NCBI RefSeq assembly: GCF_003946625.1
Contig: NZ_RHOR01000002.1
Span: forward strand, 1-64,000
DNA: 64,000 bases
Direction of reading: 5' to 3'
Origin: Companilactobacillus kedongensis
GTDB taxonomy: Bacteria > Bacillota > Bacilli > Lactobacillales > Lactobacillaceae
Below the pieces are notes generated by a model. It was not told the DNA's origin, made no database searches, and saw nothing but the letters and a program-made list of their open reading frames with translations. The stretch's first letter is position 1. Each line of letters begins with the position of its first letter. The position numbers and the translations under genes were made by a program. Shown here one piece after another: positions 16,479 through 24,952 of this stretch.

Positions 16479-17555
16479 ATGGGAAAATATCAAATCGCTG
16501 TATTATCAGGGGATTATATAGGTCCAGAAATTATGAAGGCTGGATTGAAAGTTTTGCAGGCGGTTAGTAAAGATAAGAATTTTGATTATGAAATCAAGGA
16601 GTTGCCGTTCGGTGGTGCGGCAATCGACAAAACTGGTGATCCATTACCACAAGAAACTTTAGATAAGTGTAAAGCCAGTGATGCGATTCTATTAGCAGCC
16701 ATCGGCGGACCCAAGTGGGATCAGTCACCAAAACGTCCCGAAGAAGGCTTATTAGCAATCAGAAAATCATTAGGATTATTCGCTAACATTCGACCGACTA
16801 ATATCAGTTCAGTGATGAAACCATATTCACCAATCAAGATTACCGATCCAGTCGATTTCGTTATCGTTAGAGAACTTACTAGCGGTATCTATTTTGGACA
16901 ACCGAAATCACAAACTAAAGATGAAGCAATTGATACTATGCGTTATAACGCTGATGAGATCACAAGAGTTACAAAGATAGCCTTTGATATGGCGATGAAG
17001 CGAAAACACCATGTCACTTTAGTTGATAAGGCCAATGTCTTGGCTACCAGCAAGTTATGGCGTCAGATCGTAGGTGCGATTGCTAAAAAGTATCCAAAAG
17101 TAACCTACGATACTAGCTATGTTGATGCGGCCGCTATGAAGATCATCTCTGATCCATTCCAATTCGATGTGGTTTTAACAGAAAATCTTTTTGGAGATAT
17201 CTTGAGTGATGAAGCCGCTCAAATAACCGGATCTCTAGGTACTATTCCTTCAATGAGTAAAGGCCAGACGGGTCCAGCACTCTATGAACCGATCCATGGG
17301 TCAGCGCCAGATATAGCTGGAAAGGGAATCGCAGATCCAATATCAATGATCAAATCGGTCGCTATGATGTTGGACAACTCCTTTAATAGAAGCGATTTAG
17401 CGCAAGAAATTTATCTTGCCATTGATCGTTCGATAAACAAAAAGGTCACGACGCCAGATCTTGGTGGCACAAGTTCCACACAAGAAGTTACAGAGGAAAT
17501 TATCAAATCAATTCAAGAAAGCAGGAATGAATATGTCACAAACGATGTTCGATAA
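16479..17555 (+). CDS. leuB: 3-isopropylmalate dehydrogenase
   Basis: A 358-aa NAD-dependent decarboxylating dehydrogenase that converts 3-isopropylmalate to 2-oxoisocaproate in leucine synthesis. Family features: [24 protein letters not shown], and [19 protein letters not shown]. One oddity is the N-terminal SGDYIGPEI, where the family normally has GDGIGPE; the Gly to Tyr change sits in the nucleotide/substrate-facing loop. Start ATG 16479 has AAAGGTG upstream; the extension to 16434 overlaps the attenuator terminator and is rejected. It is the first structural gene after the attenuator and overlaps leuC by 23 nt. No leuA precedes it. Confidence 0.92.
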   Translation: MGKYQIAVLSGDYIGPEIMKAGLKVLQAVSKDKNFDYEIKELPFGGAAIDKTGDPLPQETLDKCKASDAILLAAIGGPKWDQSPKRPEEGLLAIRKSLGLFANIRPTNISSVMKPYSPIKITDPVDFVIVRELTSGIYFGQPKSQTKDEAIDTMRYNADEITRVTKIAFDMAMKRKHHVTLVDKANVLATSKLWRQIVGAIAKKYPKVTYDTSYVDAAAMKIISDPFQFDVVLTENLFGDILSDEAAQITGSLGTIPSMSKGQTGPALYEPIHGSAPDIAGKGIADPISMIKSVAMMLDNSFNRSDLAQEIYLAIDRSINKKVTTPDLGGTSSTQEVTEEIIKSIQESRNEYVTNDVR

Positions 17556-18906
17556 AATTTGGGATAAACATGTAATTACTGGAAAAGTTGGTGATCCACA
17601 ATTGATGTATGTCGATTTGCAACTACTACATGAAGTTACCTCACCACAAGCTTTTGAAGGATTAAGAGAGAATAACCGAAAAGTAAGATGTCCAGATAGA
17701 AATTTTGCCACGATGGATCATAATGTTCCAACGATCGATATTTTTAACATCAAAGATGTAATTTCTCGAAATCAAATCGATACATTAGGAAAAAATGCTA
17801 AAGAGTTTGGAGTCAGATTAGCAGGCATGGGTAGTGAAGATCAAGGAATTGTTCACGTTATCGGACCACAATTAGGATTGACACAACCGGGCATGATCAT
17901 TGTCTGTGGAGACTCACATACTGCGACTCATGGAGCTTTTGGATCTATCGCATTTGGAATTGGGACCAGCGAAGTTGAGCATGTCTTGGCTACGCAAACC
18001 ATTTGGCAGACTAAGCCTAAAACGATGGGGATTCATATTCATGGCAAGCTTCCTAAGGGGATTTTTGCTAAAGACATCATTATGGGGATCATTGCTCGTG
18101 AGGGTGTGGCTTTTGGAACTGGATATGCTGTTGAATATTACGGCGATACTATTTCCAACATGAATATGGAAGAGCGAATGACCATCTGTAATATGTCGAT
18201 CGAAGGTGGTGCCAAGATGGGCAGTATTCAACCTGATCAGACAACGTTTGACTACGTTAAAGGACGTAAATATGCACCTAAAAAAATCGATCAGGCTATC
18301 GAATATTGGAAACAATTCAAGACAGATGACGAATCAGCTTTTGATAAAATTATCGACTTTGATGTCAGTGATTTAGCTCCATTTGTTTCATGGGGAACTA
18401 ATCCAGGGATGTCGGTACCAGTCGATAAACCATTCCCAGAAATTAAGAATGCTGACGATAAAAAAGCTTATGACTATATCGGCTTACAACCCGGTCAAAC
18501 GGCTAAACAGATTCCCATCGGCTATGTTTTCTTCGGCTCATGTACCAATGGTCGCTTGTCAGATTTAAAGATTGCTGCGAATGCACTAAAAGGACATCAC
18601 ATTGCCAAAGGTGTGACGGCACTGGTAGTTCCTGGATCACGTGAAGTTAAGGAACAAGCTGAAAAATTAGGAATTGATCAGATTTTTAAAGATGCTGGTT
18701 GTGATTGGCGTGAACCAGGATGTTCCGCTTGTTTAGGTATGAATCCTGATCAAGTTCCTGCCGGCGTACACTGTGCCTCAACTTCAAATCGTAATTTTGA
18801 AGGTCGTCAGGGTGCAGGTGCCAGAACACATTTGGCTAGTCCAGCCATGGTGGCCGCCGCTGCTGTTCACGGTCACTTTATTGATATCAGAAAGGAAGCA
18901 ATTTAA
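17533..18906 (+). CDS. leuC: 3-isopropylmalate dehydratase large subunit
   Basis: A 457-aa aconitase-family subunit that, with LeuD, isomerises 2-isopropylmalate to 3-isopropylmalate. The three [4Fe-4S] cysteines are visible: FGSCTNGR and [22 protein letters not shown] and [12 protein letters not shown] are typical active-site segments. The usual N-terminus ([15 protein letters not shown]) fixes the start at 17533, inside the end of leuB, with AGGA 6-7 nt upstream; the long upstream in-frame extension reads leuB sequence in another frame. The stop overlaps the leuD start (TAATG). Confidence 0.93.
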   Translation: MSQTMFDKIWDKHVITGKVGDPQLMYVDLQLLHEVTSPQAFEGLRENNRKVRCPDRNFATMDHNVPTIDIFNIKDVISRNQIDTLGKNAKEFGVRLAGMGSEDQGIVHVIGPQLGLTQPGMIIVCGDSHTATHGAFGSIAFGIGTSEVEHVLATQTIWQTKPKTMGIHIHGKLPKGIFAKDIIMGIIAREGVAFGTGYAVEYYGDTISNMNMEERMTICNMSIEGGAKMGSIQPDQTTFDYVKGRKYAPKKIDQAIEYWKQFKTDDESAFDKIIDFDVSDLAPFVSWGTNPGMSVPVDKPFPEIKNADDKKAYDYIGLQPGQTAKQIPIGYVFFGSCTNGRLSDLKIAANALKGHHIAKGVTALVVPGSREVKEQAEKLGIDQIFKDAGCDWREPGCSACLGMNPDQVPAGVHCASTSNRNFEGRQGAGARTHLASPAMVAAAAVHGHFIDIRKEAI

Positions 18907-19490
18907 TGAAGCCTATTACACAGATTACTAATACAACGATTCCTTTAATGAAGGACAATATCGATACTGATCAATTGATCCCTAAGCAGTTTTTGAAAAA
19001 TATTTTAAAAACTGGCTATGGAAGAAATTTATTTTATGATTGGCGGTATTTAGCAAACGGGGCAAAGAATCCAGACTTTATTTTGAATCAAGATAAATAT
19101 CAGGGTGCTAGCATTTTGATCACGGGGGACAACTTTGGTTGTGGTTCATCGCGTGAACATGCTGTTTGGGCATTGAAAAATTATGGATTCGAGGTAGTTA
19201 TTGCCGGAGGATACAGCGATATTTTCTATATGAATAGTACAAAAAACGGTTTACTAGCGATTACGTTGCCAAAAGATCAACGTGAAATTTTAGCTAATAT
19301 TTCTGCGAATGAAGAGATAACAGTTGATCTACCTAATCAAGAAGTACGATACAAGGATCATAAATTTACCTTTGAAATTGATCCGTTGTGGAAGCATAAA
19401 TTTGTTAATGGACTGGATGACGTTGCCATAACTATGGGATACGACGAACAAATCAGTCAGTACGAGGCCAATATGCCAAATTTTAATTAG
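18906..19490 (+). CDS. leuD: 3-isopropylmalate dehydratase small subunit
   Basis: A 194-aa LeuD with the swivel-domain motifs [15 protein letters not shown] and [17 protein letters not shown], which bind the substrate carboxylates. It pairs with LeuC from the gene overlapping it by one base. Length is normal for the family. It is followed after 17 nt by an MFS transporter gene that appears to share the operon. Confidence 0.94.
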   Translation: MKPITQITNTTIPLMKDNIDTDQLIPKQFLKNILKTGYGRNLFYDWRYLANGAKNPDFILNQDKYQGASILITGDNFGCGSSREHAVWALKNYGFEVVIAGGYSDIFYMNSTKNGLLAITLPKDQREILANISANEEITVDLPNQEVRYKDHKFTFEIDPLWKHKFVNGLDDVAITMGYDEQISQYEANMPNFN

Positions 19491-19507
19491 GATTGAAGGG
19501 ATGTTTT

Positions 19508-20800
19508 GTGGAAATTCAAGAAAAAATGCAATTGCAGAGTAGACTCGATCGGACACATGAGTCACCGCTATTTTATAAGGTTTTCGCACTAGTATCAGGA
19601 GGGATGATCCTCGATGCAGCTGACGTTTACATGGCTAGTGCGGTTGCCAGTACAACGCTGAAAAATAATTGGTCAACGATTCAGCAAAATTCATATTTTC
19701 TATCAAGTGGTTTTTTAGGATTATTTATTGGTTCAATAATTGCTGGATTTGTCGGTGACTTAAAAGGTAGACGTGTTGCCTATCAGATTAACTTGATTCT
19801 ATTTGGAGCATTCACATTCTTAGGTGCTTTTGCTCCCAATATGACATTCTTAATATTTTGTCGGTTGATGTCCAGTATTGGATTGGGTTCAGAAATCGTT
19901 ACTGGTTATTCGATGGTCAACGAATTTGCACCGATTCACAGTCGTGGTAAATGGTGCGCTACTACTTCGTTGATTGCTAATTGTGGAGCACCGATCACAA
20001 TGCTATTGTGTACGATGATTATTCCTAAGTTTGGCTGGCGACCAATGTTTGTTGTTATTGGAGTTATTGCTGCTATTCTCTGGTATTTGCGTCGTGATAT
20101 TCCAGAATCTCCACGTTGGTTGATGACGCACGGACGTGAAGTTGAGGCACGATCAATAATCGAACGTTTGGAAGTTAACGGTAGTAATGCTGTGGAAATC
20201 AATGTAAAACCTCACGAACAGGTTCATCATTCATTTGCTATTAGTTTGTTTGTCGCTACTGTGGCCGTTTCAGCTACTATAATTTGTCAGTACACTTTCA
20301 CTTCTTGGGTACCAACACTACTAGTTCAACGTCATATTAATATTGGAAATTCATTGGGATTGTCCACCTTGATGATGCTGGGTGCACCGGTTGGATGTGC
20401 TATCGGTGCGTATCTTGTGGATAGGATTGGTCGCAAGATGACAATTGTTCCAGCATTCTTCTTTACAGCTATCTTTGGGATGATTTATGCACAACAATCA
20501 CAAGTATCTGCTGTTGTTATTGTTGGTTTCTTGTTGACAACCTGTTTCTATATTTTGATGGCTAGTGTCGTAGCCGTATACGTGGCGGAACTCTTTCCAA
20601 CTAAATTTAGATTTAGAGGTTCAGGTATTGCCAACGGTATCGCTAAATTATTCACCGTAGCCATGCCGATCGTAGTTGCTTGGTTATTGTCATTCACTGA
20701 TGCCAATGTAATTTTTTGGATCATCAGTGCGATTGCTGTTTTTGCGGGAGCAGTCGTTTGGTTCTTGGGTGATGAAACTAATCAAAAAGATATTAATTAA
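19508..20800 (+). CDS. MFS transporter of the leucine operon
   Basis: A 430-aa, 12-TM major facilitator with loop motifs GDLKGRRVAYQ (2-3) and DRIGRKMTIVP (8-9) and PESPRWLMTHGR, like sugar/aromatic-acid proton symporters. The likely start is GTG 19508 with AAGGGA upstream; an in-frame TTG at 19493 lies before the RBS. It lies 17 nt after leuD and ahead of the operon terminator, so it should be expressed with leuBCD under leucine attenuation. With leuA absent from the operon, a plausible role is uptake of a pathway intermediate such as 2-isopropylmalate or a related branched dicarboxylate; this is inference only. Confidence 0.78.
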   Translation: MEIQEKMQLQSRLDRTHESPLFYKVFALVSGGMILDAADVYMASAVASTTLKNNWSTIQQNSYFLSSGFLGLFIGSIIAGFVGDLKGRRVAYQINLILFGAFTFLGAFAPNMTFLIFCRLMSSIGLGSEIVTGYSMVNEFAPIHSRGKWCATTSLIANCGAPITMLLCTMIIPKFGWRPMFVVIGVIAAILWYLRRDIPESPRWLMTHGREVEARSIIERLEVNGSNAVEINVKPHEQVHHSFAISLFVATVAVSATIICQYTFTSWVPTLLVQRHINIGNSLGLSTLMMLGAPVGCAIGAYLVDRIGRKMTIVPAFFFTAIFGMIYAQQSQVSAVVIVGFLLTTCFYILMASVVAVYVAELFPTKFRFRGSGIANGIAKLFTVAMPIVVAWLLSFTDANVIFWIISAIAVFAGAVVWFLGDETNQKDIN

Positions 20801-20801
20801 C

Positions 20802-20833
20802 AAAAAAATCGACTAAATTTTAGTCGATTTTTT
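20802..20833. terminator. Bidirectional terminator, leu operon and SnoaL-like gene
   Basis: AAAAATCGACTA, loop aattt, TAGTCGATTTTTT. T-runs on both strands serve the converging genes. Confidence 0.85.
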
Positions 20834-20837
20834 GTAG

Positions 20838-21170
20838 TTAGTCGGGTAAGATTTGAACACTTTGAATCAATTCGTTTTTAACAGTTATTTCAAAGGGACT
20901 AGTGCCATTAAATCCATTTCCAGTCACTTTTAGATTTACGATCCAGTTACCAGAACTGTCTTCTTTAGCATCAACCAGTTCAAAATGTGATTGTTTACCA
21001 ATGTTGTCTGTTTTGTTCCAAGTAGAAATTTCCTTAGGACCGTTGTAAATATTCCCCCAGTCATTCAAACTAGCATCTTCTGAAAATAATCCAACAAACG
21101 ATTCTGAATTACCTTCATTTGTATATTTAATGAAATTATTAATAGCAACAGGCAAATTTGTTTTACTCAT
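20838..21170 (-). CDS. SnoaL/NTF2-like small protein
   Basis: A 110-aa cytosolic protein with an NTF2-like cone-fold pattern (INNFIKYTNEGNSESFVGLFSEDASLND, then alternating beta strands ending FEITVKNELIQSVQI). Members of this superfamily are small isomerases, hydrolases or binding proteins; no function can be assigned. The ATG at 21170 follows GAGGAG; the in-frame extension upstream is rejected. It is transcribed divergently from the CopY-like repressor, sharing an intergenic region with palindromic half-sites, so it may be that repressor's target. Confidence 0.65.
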   Translation of the reverse strand: MSKTNLPVAINNFIKYTNEGNSESFVGLFSEDASLNDWGNIYNGPKEISTWNKTDNIGKQSHFELVDAKEDSSGNWIVNLKVTGNGFNGTSPFEITVKNELIQSVQILPD

Positions 21171-21210
21171 AGTAATCTCCTCAATAATCCTTTGCCTTAA
21201 TAAAAACACT

Positions 21211-21235
21211 TTACTTGGAGTAAGTAAACGTACTT
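21211..21235. promoter_or_regulatory. Candidate operator between SnoaL-like and copY-like genes
   Basis: Overlapping symmetric elements TTACTTGGAGTAA (21211-21223) and AAGTAAACGTACTT (21222-21235). The standard CopY box TACAnnTGTA is not present, so the site would be non-standard. Confidence 0.4.
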
Positions 21236-21290
21236 GCCTTTTAACGTTAATCGGCTAGACTAGTTATAGTAGAAAACTTGAGGTAATTAT

Positions 21291-21713
21291 ATGTTGGATA
21301 AAGAAATTAATATAACTGATGCTGAATGGCGGATCATGCGTGTTATTTGGACACTCGATTCAGCTACATCTAGAGAGTTGATCGATATTTTAGGTGAATC
21401 AATGGACTGGAAGCCTGCCACTATCAAGACTTTGTTACGACGTTTGTCTGATAAAGGAATAGTAGAAACGAAGAAAGACGGTAATAAATTTATTTACACT
21501 GCCACAATGGATGAAAATGATACAATCGACCTTGCCTCAAAGAAATTTTTCAATCAAGTCTGTGCTAAAAAAGTTGGTTCGGCGATTGCTTATTTGATTG
21601 ATAATTCCGAACTGACTCAAGACGATGTGGATAAGATTCAGAGTTCTTTAGACTCTAAAGAACCAGTCAAAGAAATCGAGTGCAATTGTATTCCGGGTAA
21701 TTGTGATTGTTAG
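21291..21713 (+). CDS. CopY/BlaI-family metal-responsive repressor
   Basis: A 140-aa winged-helix repressor of the BlaI/CopY family (TDAEWRIMRVIWTLDSATSRELI, WKPATIKTLLRRLSDKGIV). The C-terminus ends CNCIPGNCDC, which is exactly the CxCxxxxCxC Cu/Zn-binding motif of CopY (C131, C133, C138, C140). CopY normally represses a copper ATPase operon, but no copA or copZ is adjacent: downstream is a terminator and an SOS gene, upstream a divergent SnoaL-like gene. It may act in trans or on the divergent gene. Confidence 0.82.
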   Translation: MLDKEINITDAEWRIMRVIWTLDSATSRELIDILGESMDWKPATIKTLLRRLSDKGIVETKKDGNKFIYTATMDENDTIDLASKKFFNQVCAKKVGSAIAYLIDNSELTQDDVDKIQSSLDSKEPVKEIECNCIPGNCDC

Positions 21714-21745
21714 GTAAAATGTAAAAAGATATCTGATTTATTTTC

Positions 21746-21774
21746 AGCGGCGGCTATGGCTGTCGCTTTTTTTG
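21746..21774 (+). terminator. Terminator of the copY-like gene
   Basis: AGCGGCGGC, loop tat, GGCTGTCGCT followed by TTTTTTTG. Confidence 0.7.
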
Positions 21775-21803
21775 TTGCCAATACAAACGTATGTTTGTAT
21801 AAT
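21775..21803 (+). promoter_or_regulatory. SOS-controlled promoter with LexA-type box
   Basis: TTGCCA (21775-21780), 17-nt spacer, TATAAT (21798-21803). The spacer is filled by the palindrome ACAAACGTATGTTTGT (21783-21798), close to the Gram-positive LexA consensus CGAACRNRYGTTCG. Repressor bound here would block RNA polymerase, so the umuC/yolD operon should respond to DNA damage. Confidence 0.78.
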
Positions 21804-21835
21804 AGAGTTGCAAACAATTTTGGGGGATGAACAAG

Positions 21836-23140
21836 ATGTACGATTACAGTTACGAGCCCAGACATGTGATTTTTATGATCGACAATAAGTCTTTTTATGC
21901 GTCAGTAGAGTCAATTGAACGTGGCTTAAATCCATTGAAGTCAGTATTAGTCGTTATGTCACAAGCTGATAATGCCGGAGATGGATTAGTTTTAGCCTCG
22001 TCACCAATGGCAAAGAAGCTCTTTAATATTTCTAATGTTACTCGTTGCAGCGAGGTACCGGTCAATGATCCTCGTCTAGTTATTGCGGCACCAAGGATGA
22101 ACCTTTATATCAAACGTAACTTGCAGATCAATGAAATTTTCAAAACTTTTACAGCTGAAGAAGATATTCAACCTTATTCAATTGATGAATCAATTTTAGA
22201 TATGACTCACAGTTGGCACTTGTTTGGTGAGAGTCCATTTGAAGTGGCACGTAAAATTCAAATTGAAGTAAAAAAAGAATTAGGACTATACGTAACCGTT
22301 GGTATAGGTGACAATCCTTTATTGGCAAAATTTGCTTTAGATATTGAGGCTAAGCATGATTATAGTTTAATTGGCGAGTGGCATTATGAAGACATTCCTG
22401 ATAAATTGTGGCCGATTCATAATCTTAGTCAGCTATGGTCGATCGGTAAGCGGACTGCTGCCAAGTTGGAGAAAATAAATATTTATTCTGTTTACGATTT
22501 AGCCCATCATGATCCCTACATGTTAAAGCAGAGATTCGGTATTATGGGCAGTCAGTTGTTTGCTTTGTCATGGGGCATAGATCGTTCGGTAATTAGAAAA
22601 AAATATCGTGCGAAAGAGAAGTCTTATGGAAATTCACAAGTTCTGCCTAAAAATTATGAAAAGCAAGCAGAGATAGAGGTAGTTATCAGGGAACTGGCGG
22701 AGCAGGTGGCTTCCAGATTACGAGCTCATCATAAATTGACTGGGTGTATCAGTTTAGGTGCCGGATTCGCATATAAGGACAAACAGATAACAAACAGTAG
22801 TGGTTTTGTCCATTCAATGAAGATCGAACCAACTAATCTTAATAAAGAATTGGCCGATACGGCTATCCAAATGTTTCGTAAATATTGGCAAGGGCAGGCA
22901 ATTCGTCACTTGTATTTCTCCGGGGATAAATTATCTGATGATAATGTTTTGCAGTTGGATCTATTAGATGATAAGCAGGCTAGAGTAAAAGAAAAACAAG
23001 TCGATGAAACCATCGACTCGATCAGAAAAAGATTCGGTTTTAAGTCGATCGTAAAAACTTCCAGTTTATCTAAAGGCGCTACGGCAATTAGTCGTAGTAA
23101 ATTAGTTGGTGGTCACAATGGAGGTAACGCATATGACTGA
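21836..23140 (+). CDS. Y-family DNA polymerase (UmuC/DinB-like)
   Basis: A 434-aa translesion polymerase. Palm-domain metal ligands appear in FMIDNKSFYASVES and YSIDESILDMT, with the Phe/Tyr steric-gate region between them. Helix-hairpin-helix region near LWSIGKRTAAKLEKINIYSVYDLA, little-finger domain at the C-terminus. The length and YolD partner match the UvrX/ImpB-MucB-SamB group rather than the short Pol IV. The start is ATG 21836; the ATG at 21827 abuts the RBS GGGGG and is too close. It overlaps the yolD-like gene by 8 nt and sits behind a LexA-type promoter. Confidence 0.88.
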   Translation: MYDYSYEPRHVIFMIDNKSFYASVESIERGLNPLKSVLVVMSQADNAGDGLVLASSPMAKKLFNISNVTRCSEVPVNDPRLVIAAPRMNLYIKRNLQINEIFKTFTAEEDIQPYSIDESILDMTHSWHLFGESPFEVARKIQIEVKKELGLYVTVGIGDNPLLAKFALDIEAKHDYSLIGEWHYEDIPDKLWPIHNLSQLWSIGKRTAAKLEKINIYSVYDLAHHDPYMLKQRFGIMGSQLFALSWGIDRSVIRKKYRAKEKSYGNSQVLPKNYEKQAEIEVVIRELAEQVASRLRAHHKLTGCISLGAGFAYKDKQITNSSGFVHSMKIEPTNLNKELADTAIQMFRKYWQGQAIRHLYFSGDKLSDDNVLQLDLLDDKQARVKEKQVDETIDSIRKRFGFKSIVKTSSLSKGATAISRSKLVGGHNGGNAYD

Positions 23141-23504
23141 ATACGATTCGGATTTGGTGACGCGCTTCCTACATGAATATCAAGATCGAGGAATGATGAA
23201 GTGGAATGGATTCTATTTATCGGATCATACGTCTAAGTTTAATAAAATGGCTAAGAGCGACCAAAAGAACCGTGAACGGTCACATTCTGAACAGATGGAA
23301 AATACTGAAATTAATGCCGTCATTAATCAAGCCATAGTCAAAAAGTTAGCGGTCGTCATCGAATTAAACAGTCGTACTTTAGATAATGAGATACCAGAAT
23401 TTATCGAAGGAAAGATAACTGGGTTCTTGGGTAATGAGTTATTTATTGGTCAAGAGGGTGTTGCTTTAGATGAGATATATTCAATCAAAATAAAAAAGCA
23501 ATGA
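23133..23504 (+). CDS. YolD-like protein
   Basis: A 123-aa protein with the YolD-family block DRGMMKWNGFYLSDH and a C-terminal SH3-like part (IEGKITGFLGNELFIG). YolD proteins are commonly encoded next to UvrX/UmuC-type polymerases in Firmicutes and their phages and may modulate the polymerase. ATG 23133 has GGAGG directly upstream, inside the end of the polymerase gene, giving tight coupling. It is the last gene of the SOS operon. Confidence 0.82.
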   Translation: MTEYDSDLVTRFLHEYQDRGMMKWNGFYLSDHTSKFNKMAKSDQKNRERSHSEQMENTEINAVINQAIVKKLAVVIELNSRTLDNEIPEFIEGKITGFLGNELFIGQEGVALDEIYSIKIKKQ

Positions 23505-23528
23505 AGAGAGGGATTTTCTTCATTGCTT
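23496..23528 (+). terminator. Terminator of the umuC/yolD operon
   Basis: AAGCAATGAA and TTCATTGCTT pair around a 13-nt loop; the left arm covers the yolD-like stop codon. The tail is AATTTCT, weakly T-rich. Confidence 0.6.
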
Positions 23529-23592
23529 AATTTCTAGGGGATGTATTTAGTATAGAAGGGTAATTCGTAAATAAAGATGATTTGTATCAAGT

Positions 23593-24807
23593 TTAAGCAT
23601 TTTGATAATTTTTAGCTTTTAAGTTACTGATCGTTAGCATGAAGATCAAGCTGATGACATAAAGTGTTGAGATGAAGGTCATAACTGTCATGATATTGTA
23701 GTTATCTAAGATCCAACCGATAGCTAAACTTGAGAAACCACCGATACAGCGTCCTGTGTTCATAATGACGTTATTAGCCGTGGCACGGATTTCTGTTGGA
23801 TAAAGGCGACTGACAACAGCTCCGTAACCAGCGAACATTCCGTTTGAGAAGTAACCGACAATTGCGCCAACGATTATCAAGGAGAGCATGTTAGTTGGCA
23901 ATGTTAGTACGAATACGCCGATAGCTGATGCAGTTAAGAACAATCCGAAAGCTAGACGAGGTCCTAAATTGTCTAAGATCCAACCGAAGGTCAACATTCC
24001 GGCACACATACCAAGGATAGTAGCAATCATCCAAGTTGAACTGGCAACTGTTAAGTTGAGTTGTTTTTGCATGATTGTTGGCAACCAGTTCATAAGTCCA
24101 AAGTAACCGGCGATTTGAACGATAGCCATGATCATTAGTGCAAATGTTTGATAGGCGATCTTTGGTGTAGCAAATAATTCTTTAACACTACCATGCTTAG
24201 TCTTGGAGGATTTAATGAAAGTATCACTTTCACGCAAGTGATGTCTGATGAAAAATGTGATGATAACAGGGATGATACCGAATAAGAAGAGTGCGTTCCA
24301 ACCTAGAGTTGGGATAACGATCGTTGCAAGCAGTGCGGCAAAGATAGCACCGACTTGACCAGCCATACCGACCCAAGATGATACTCGACCGAGCTTTTTC
24401 TTAGAAAAACTTTCAGCAAGGACGGTCATACCGATACCGTACTCACCACCACCACCGATACCGGCTAAGAATCTGCAGATGTAGATGGTTGTGAGGTTGT
24501 GAGCGAAGAACATTGCTCCAGTTGCGATAGCGAAGATAAAAATTGTATAAGTAAAAGTCTTGATACGACCGAATTTATCGGCTATGATTCCAAAAAAAAT
24601 ACCACCCAATAACATACCAACATTAGTGATCGTGGAAATTAATCCCGCTTGGGTTCCGCTCAAATGCAATTCGGCAATGATAGAAGATAAGGCGAATGAT
24701 AGAAACATTACGTCCATGTTCTCCAATCCGAAACCTGCAGTTGTGGAAGCGACCACTTTTGCTTGGTAGTTATCTGGATGGTTTGATTGTGTAGATACTA
24801 TTTTCAT
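23593..24807 (-). CDS. MFS transporter, sugar/aromatic acid type
   Basis: A 404-aa 12-TM permease with GIIADKFGRIKTF, RFLAGIGGGGEYGIGMTVLAE and LYPTEIRATANNV, signatures of the metabolite/proton symporter branch (AAHS/SHS type). The start at 24807 has GGAGG 8 nt upstream; the longer in-frame form begins at a TTG before that RBS. It is monocistronic, with its own promoter and a symmetric operator upstream. The substrate is unknown; organic or aromatic acids are typical for this branch. Confidence 0.75.
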   Translation of the reverse strand: MKIVSTQSNHPDNYQAKVVASTTAGFGLENMDVMFLSFALSSIIAELHLSGTQAGLISTITNVGMLLGGIFFGIIADKFGRIKTFTYTIFIFAIATGAMFFAHNLTTIYICRFLAGIGGGGEYGIGMTVLAESFSKKKLGRVSSWVGMAGQVGAIFAALLATIVIPTLGWNALFLFGIIPVIITFFIRHHLRESDTFIKSSKTKHGSVKELFATPKIAYQTFALMIMAIVQIAGYFGLMNWLPTIMQKQLNLTVASSTWMIATILGMCAGMLTFGWILDNLGPRLAFGLFLTASAIGVFVLTLPTNMLSLIIVGAIVGYFSNGMFAGYGAVVSRLYPTEIRATANNVIMNTGRCIGGFSSLAIGWILDNYNIMTVMTFISTLYVISLIFMLTISNLKAKNYQNA

Positions 24808-24861
24808 TCTATTTTCCTCCAAAATGGACGCTCACGGGCGCCCTTTATTTTGCTTGAAAAC

Positions 24862-24896
24862 ATAGTAGCATGCAGAAATAATATACACAAGTGTAT
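24862..24896 (-). promoter_or_regulatory. Promoter with palindromic operator for the MFS gene
   Basis: On the minus strand TTGTGT (24890-24885), 17-nt spacer, TACTAT (24867-24862). The -35 lies inside the perfect palindrome ATACACTTGTGTAT (24883-24896), a likely repressor site. No cognate regulator gene is adjacent. Confidence 0.55.
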
Positions 24897-24952
24897 AAGC
24901 CTTTCGAAATTTGATCAATCGCTGATGCGACAAGGCTTAAAAAAATTAATAT

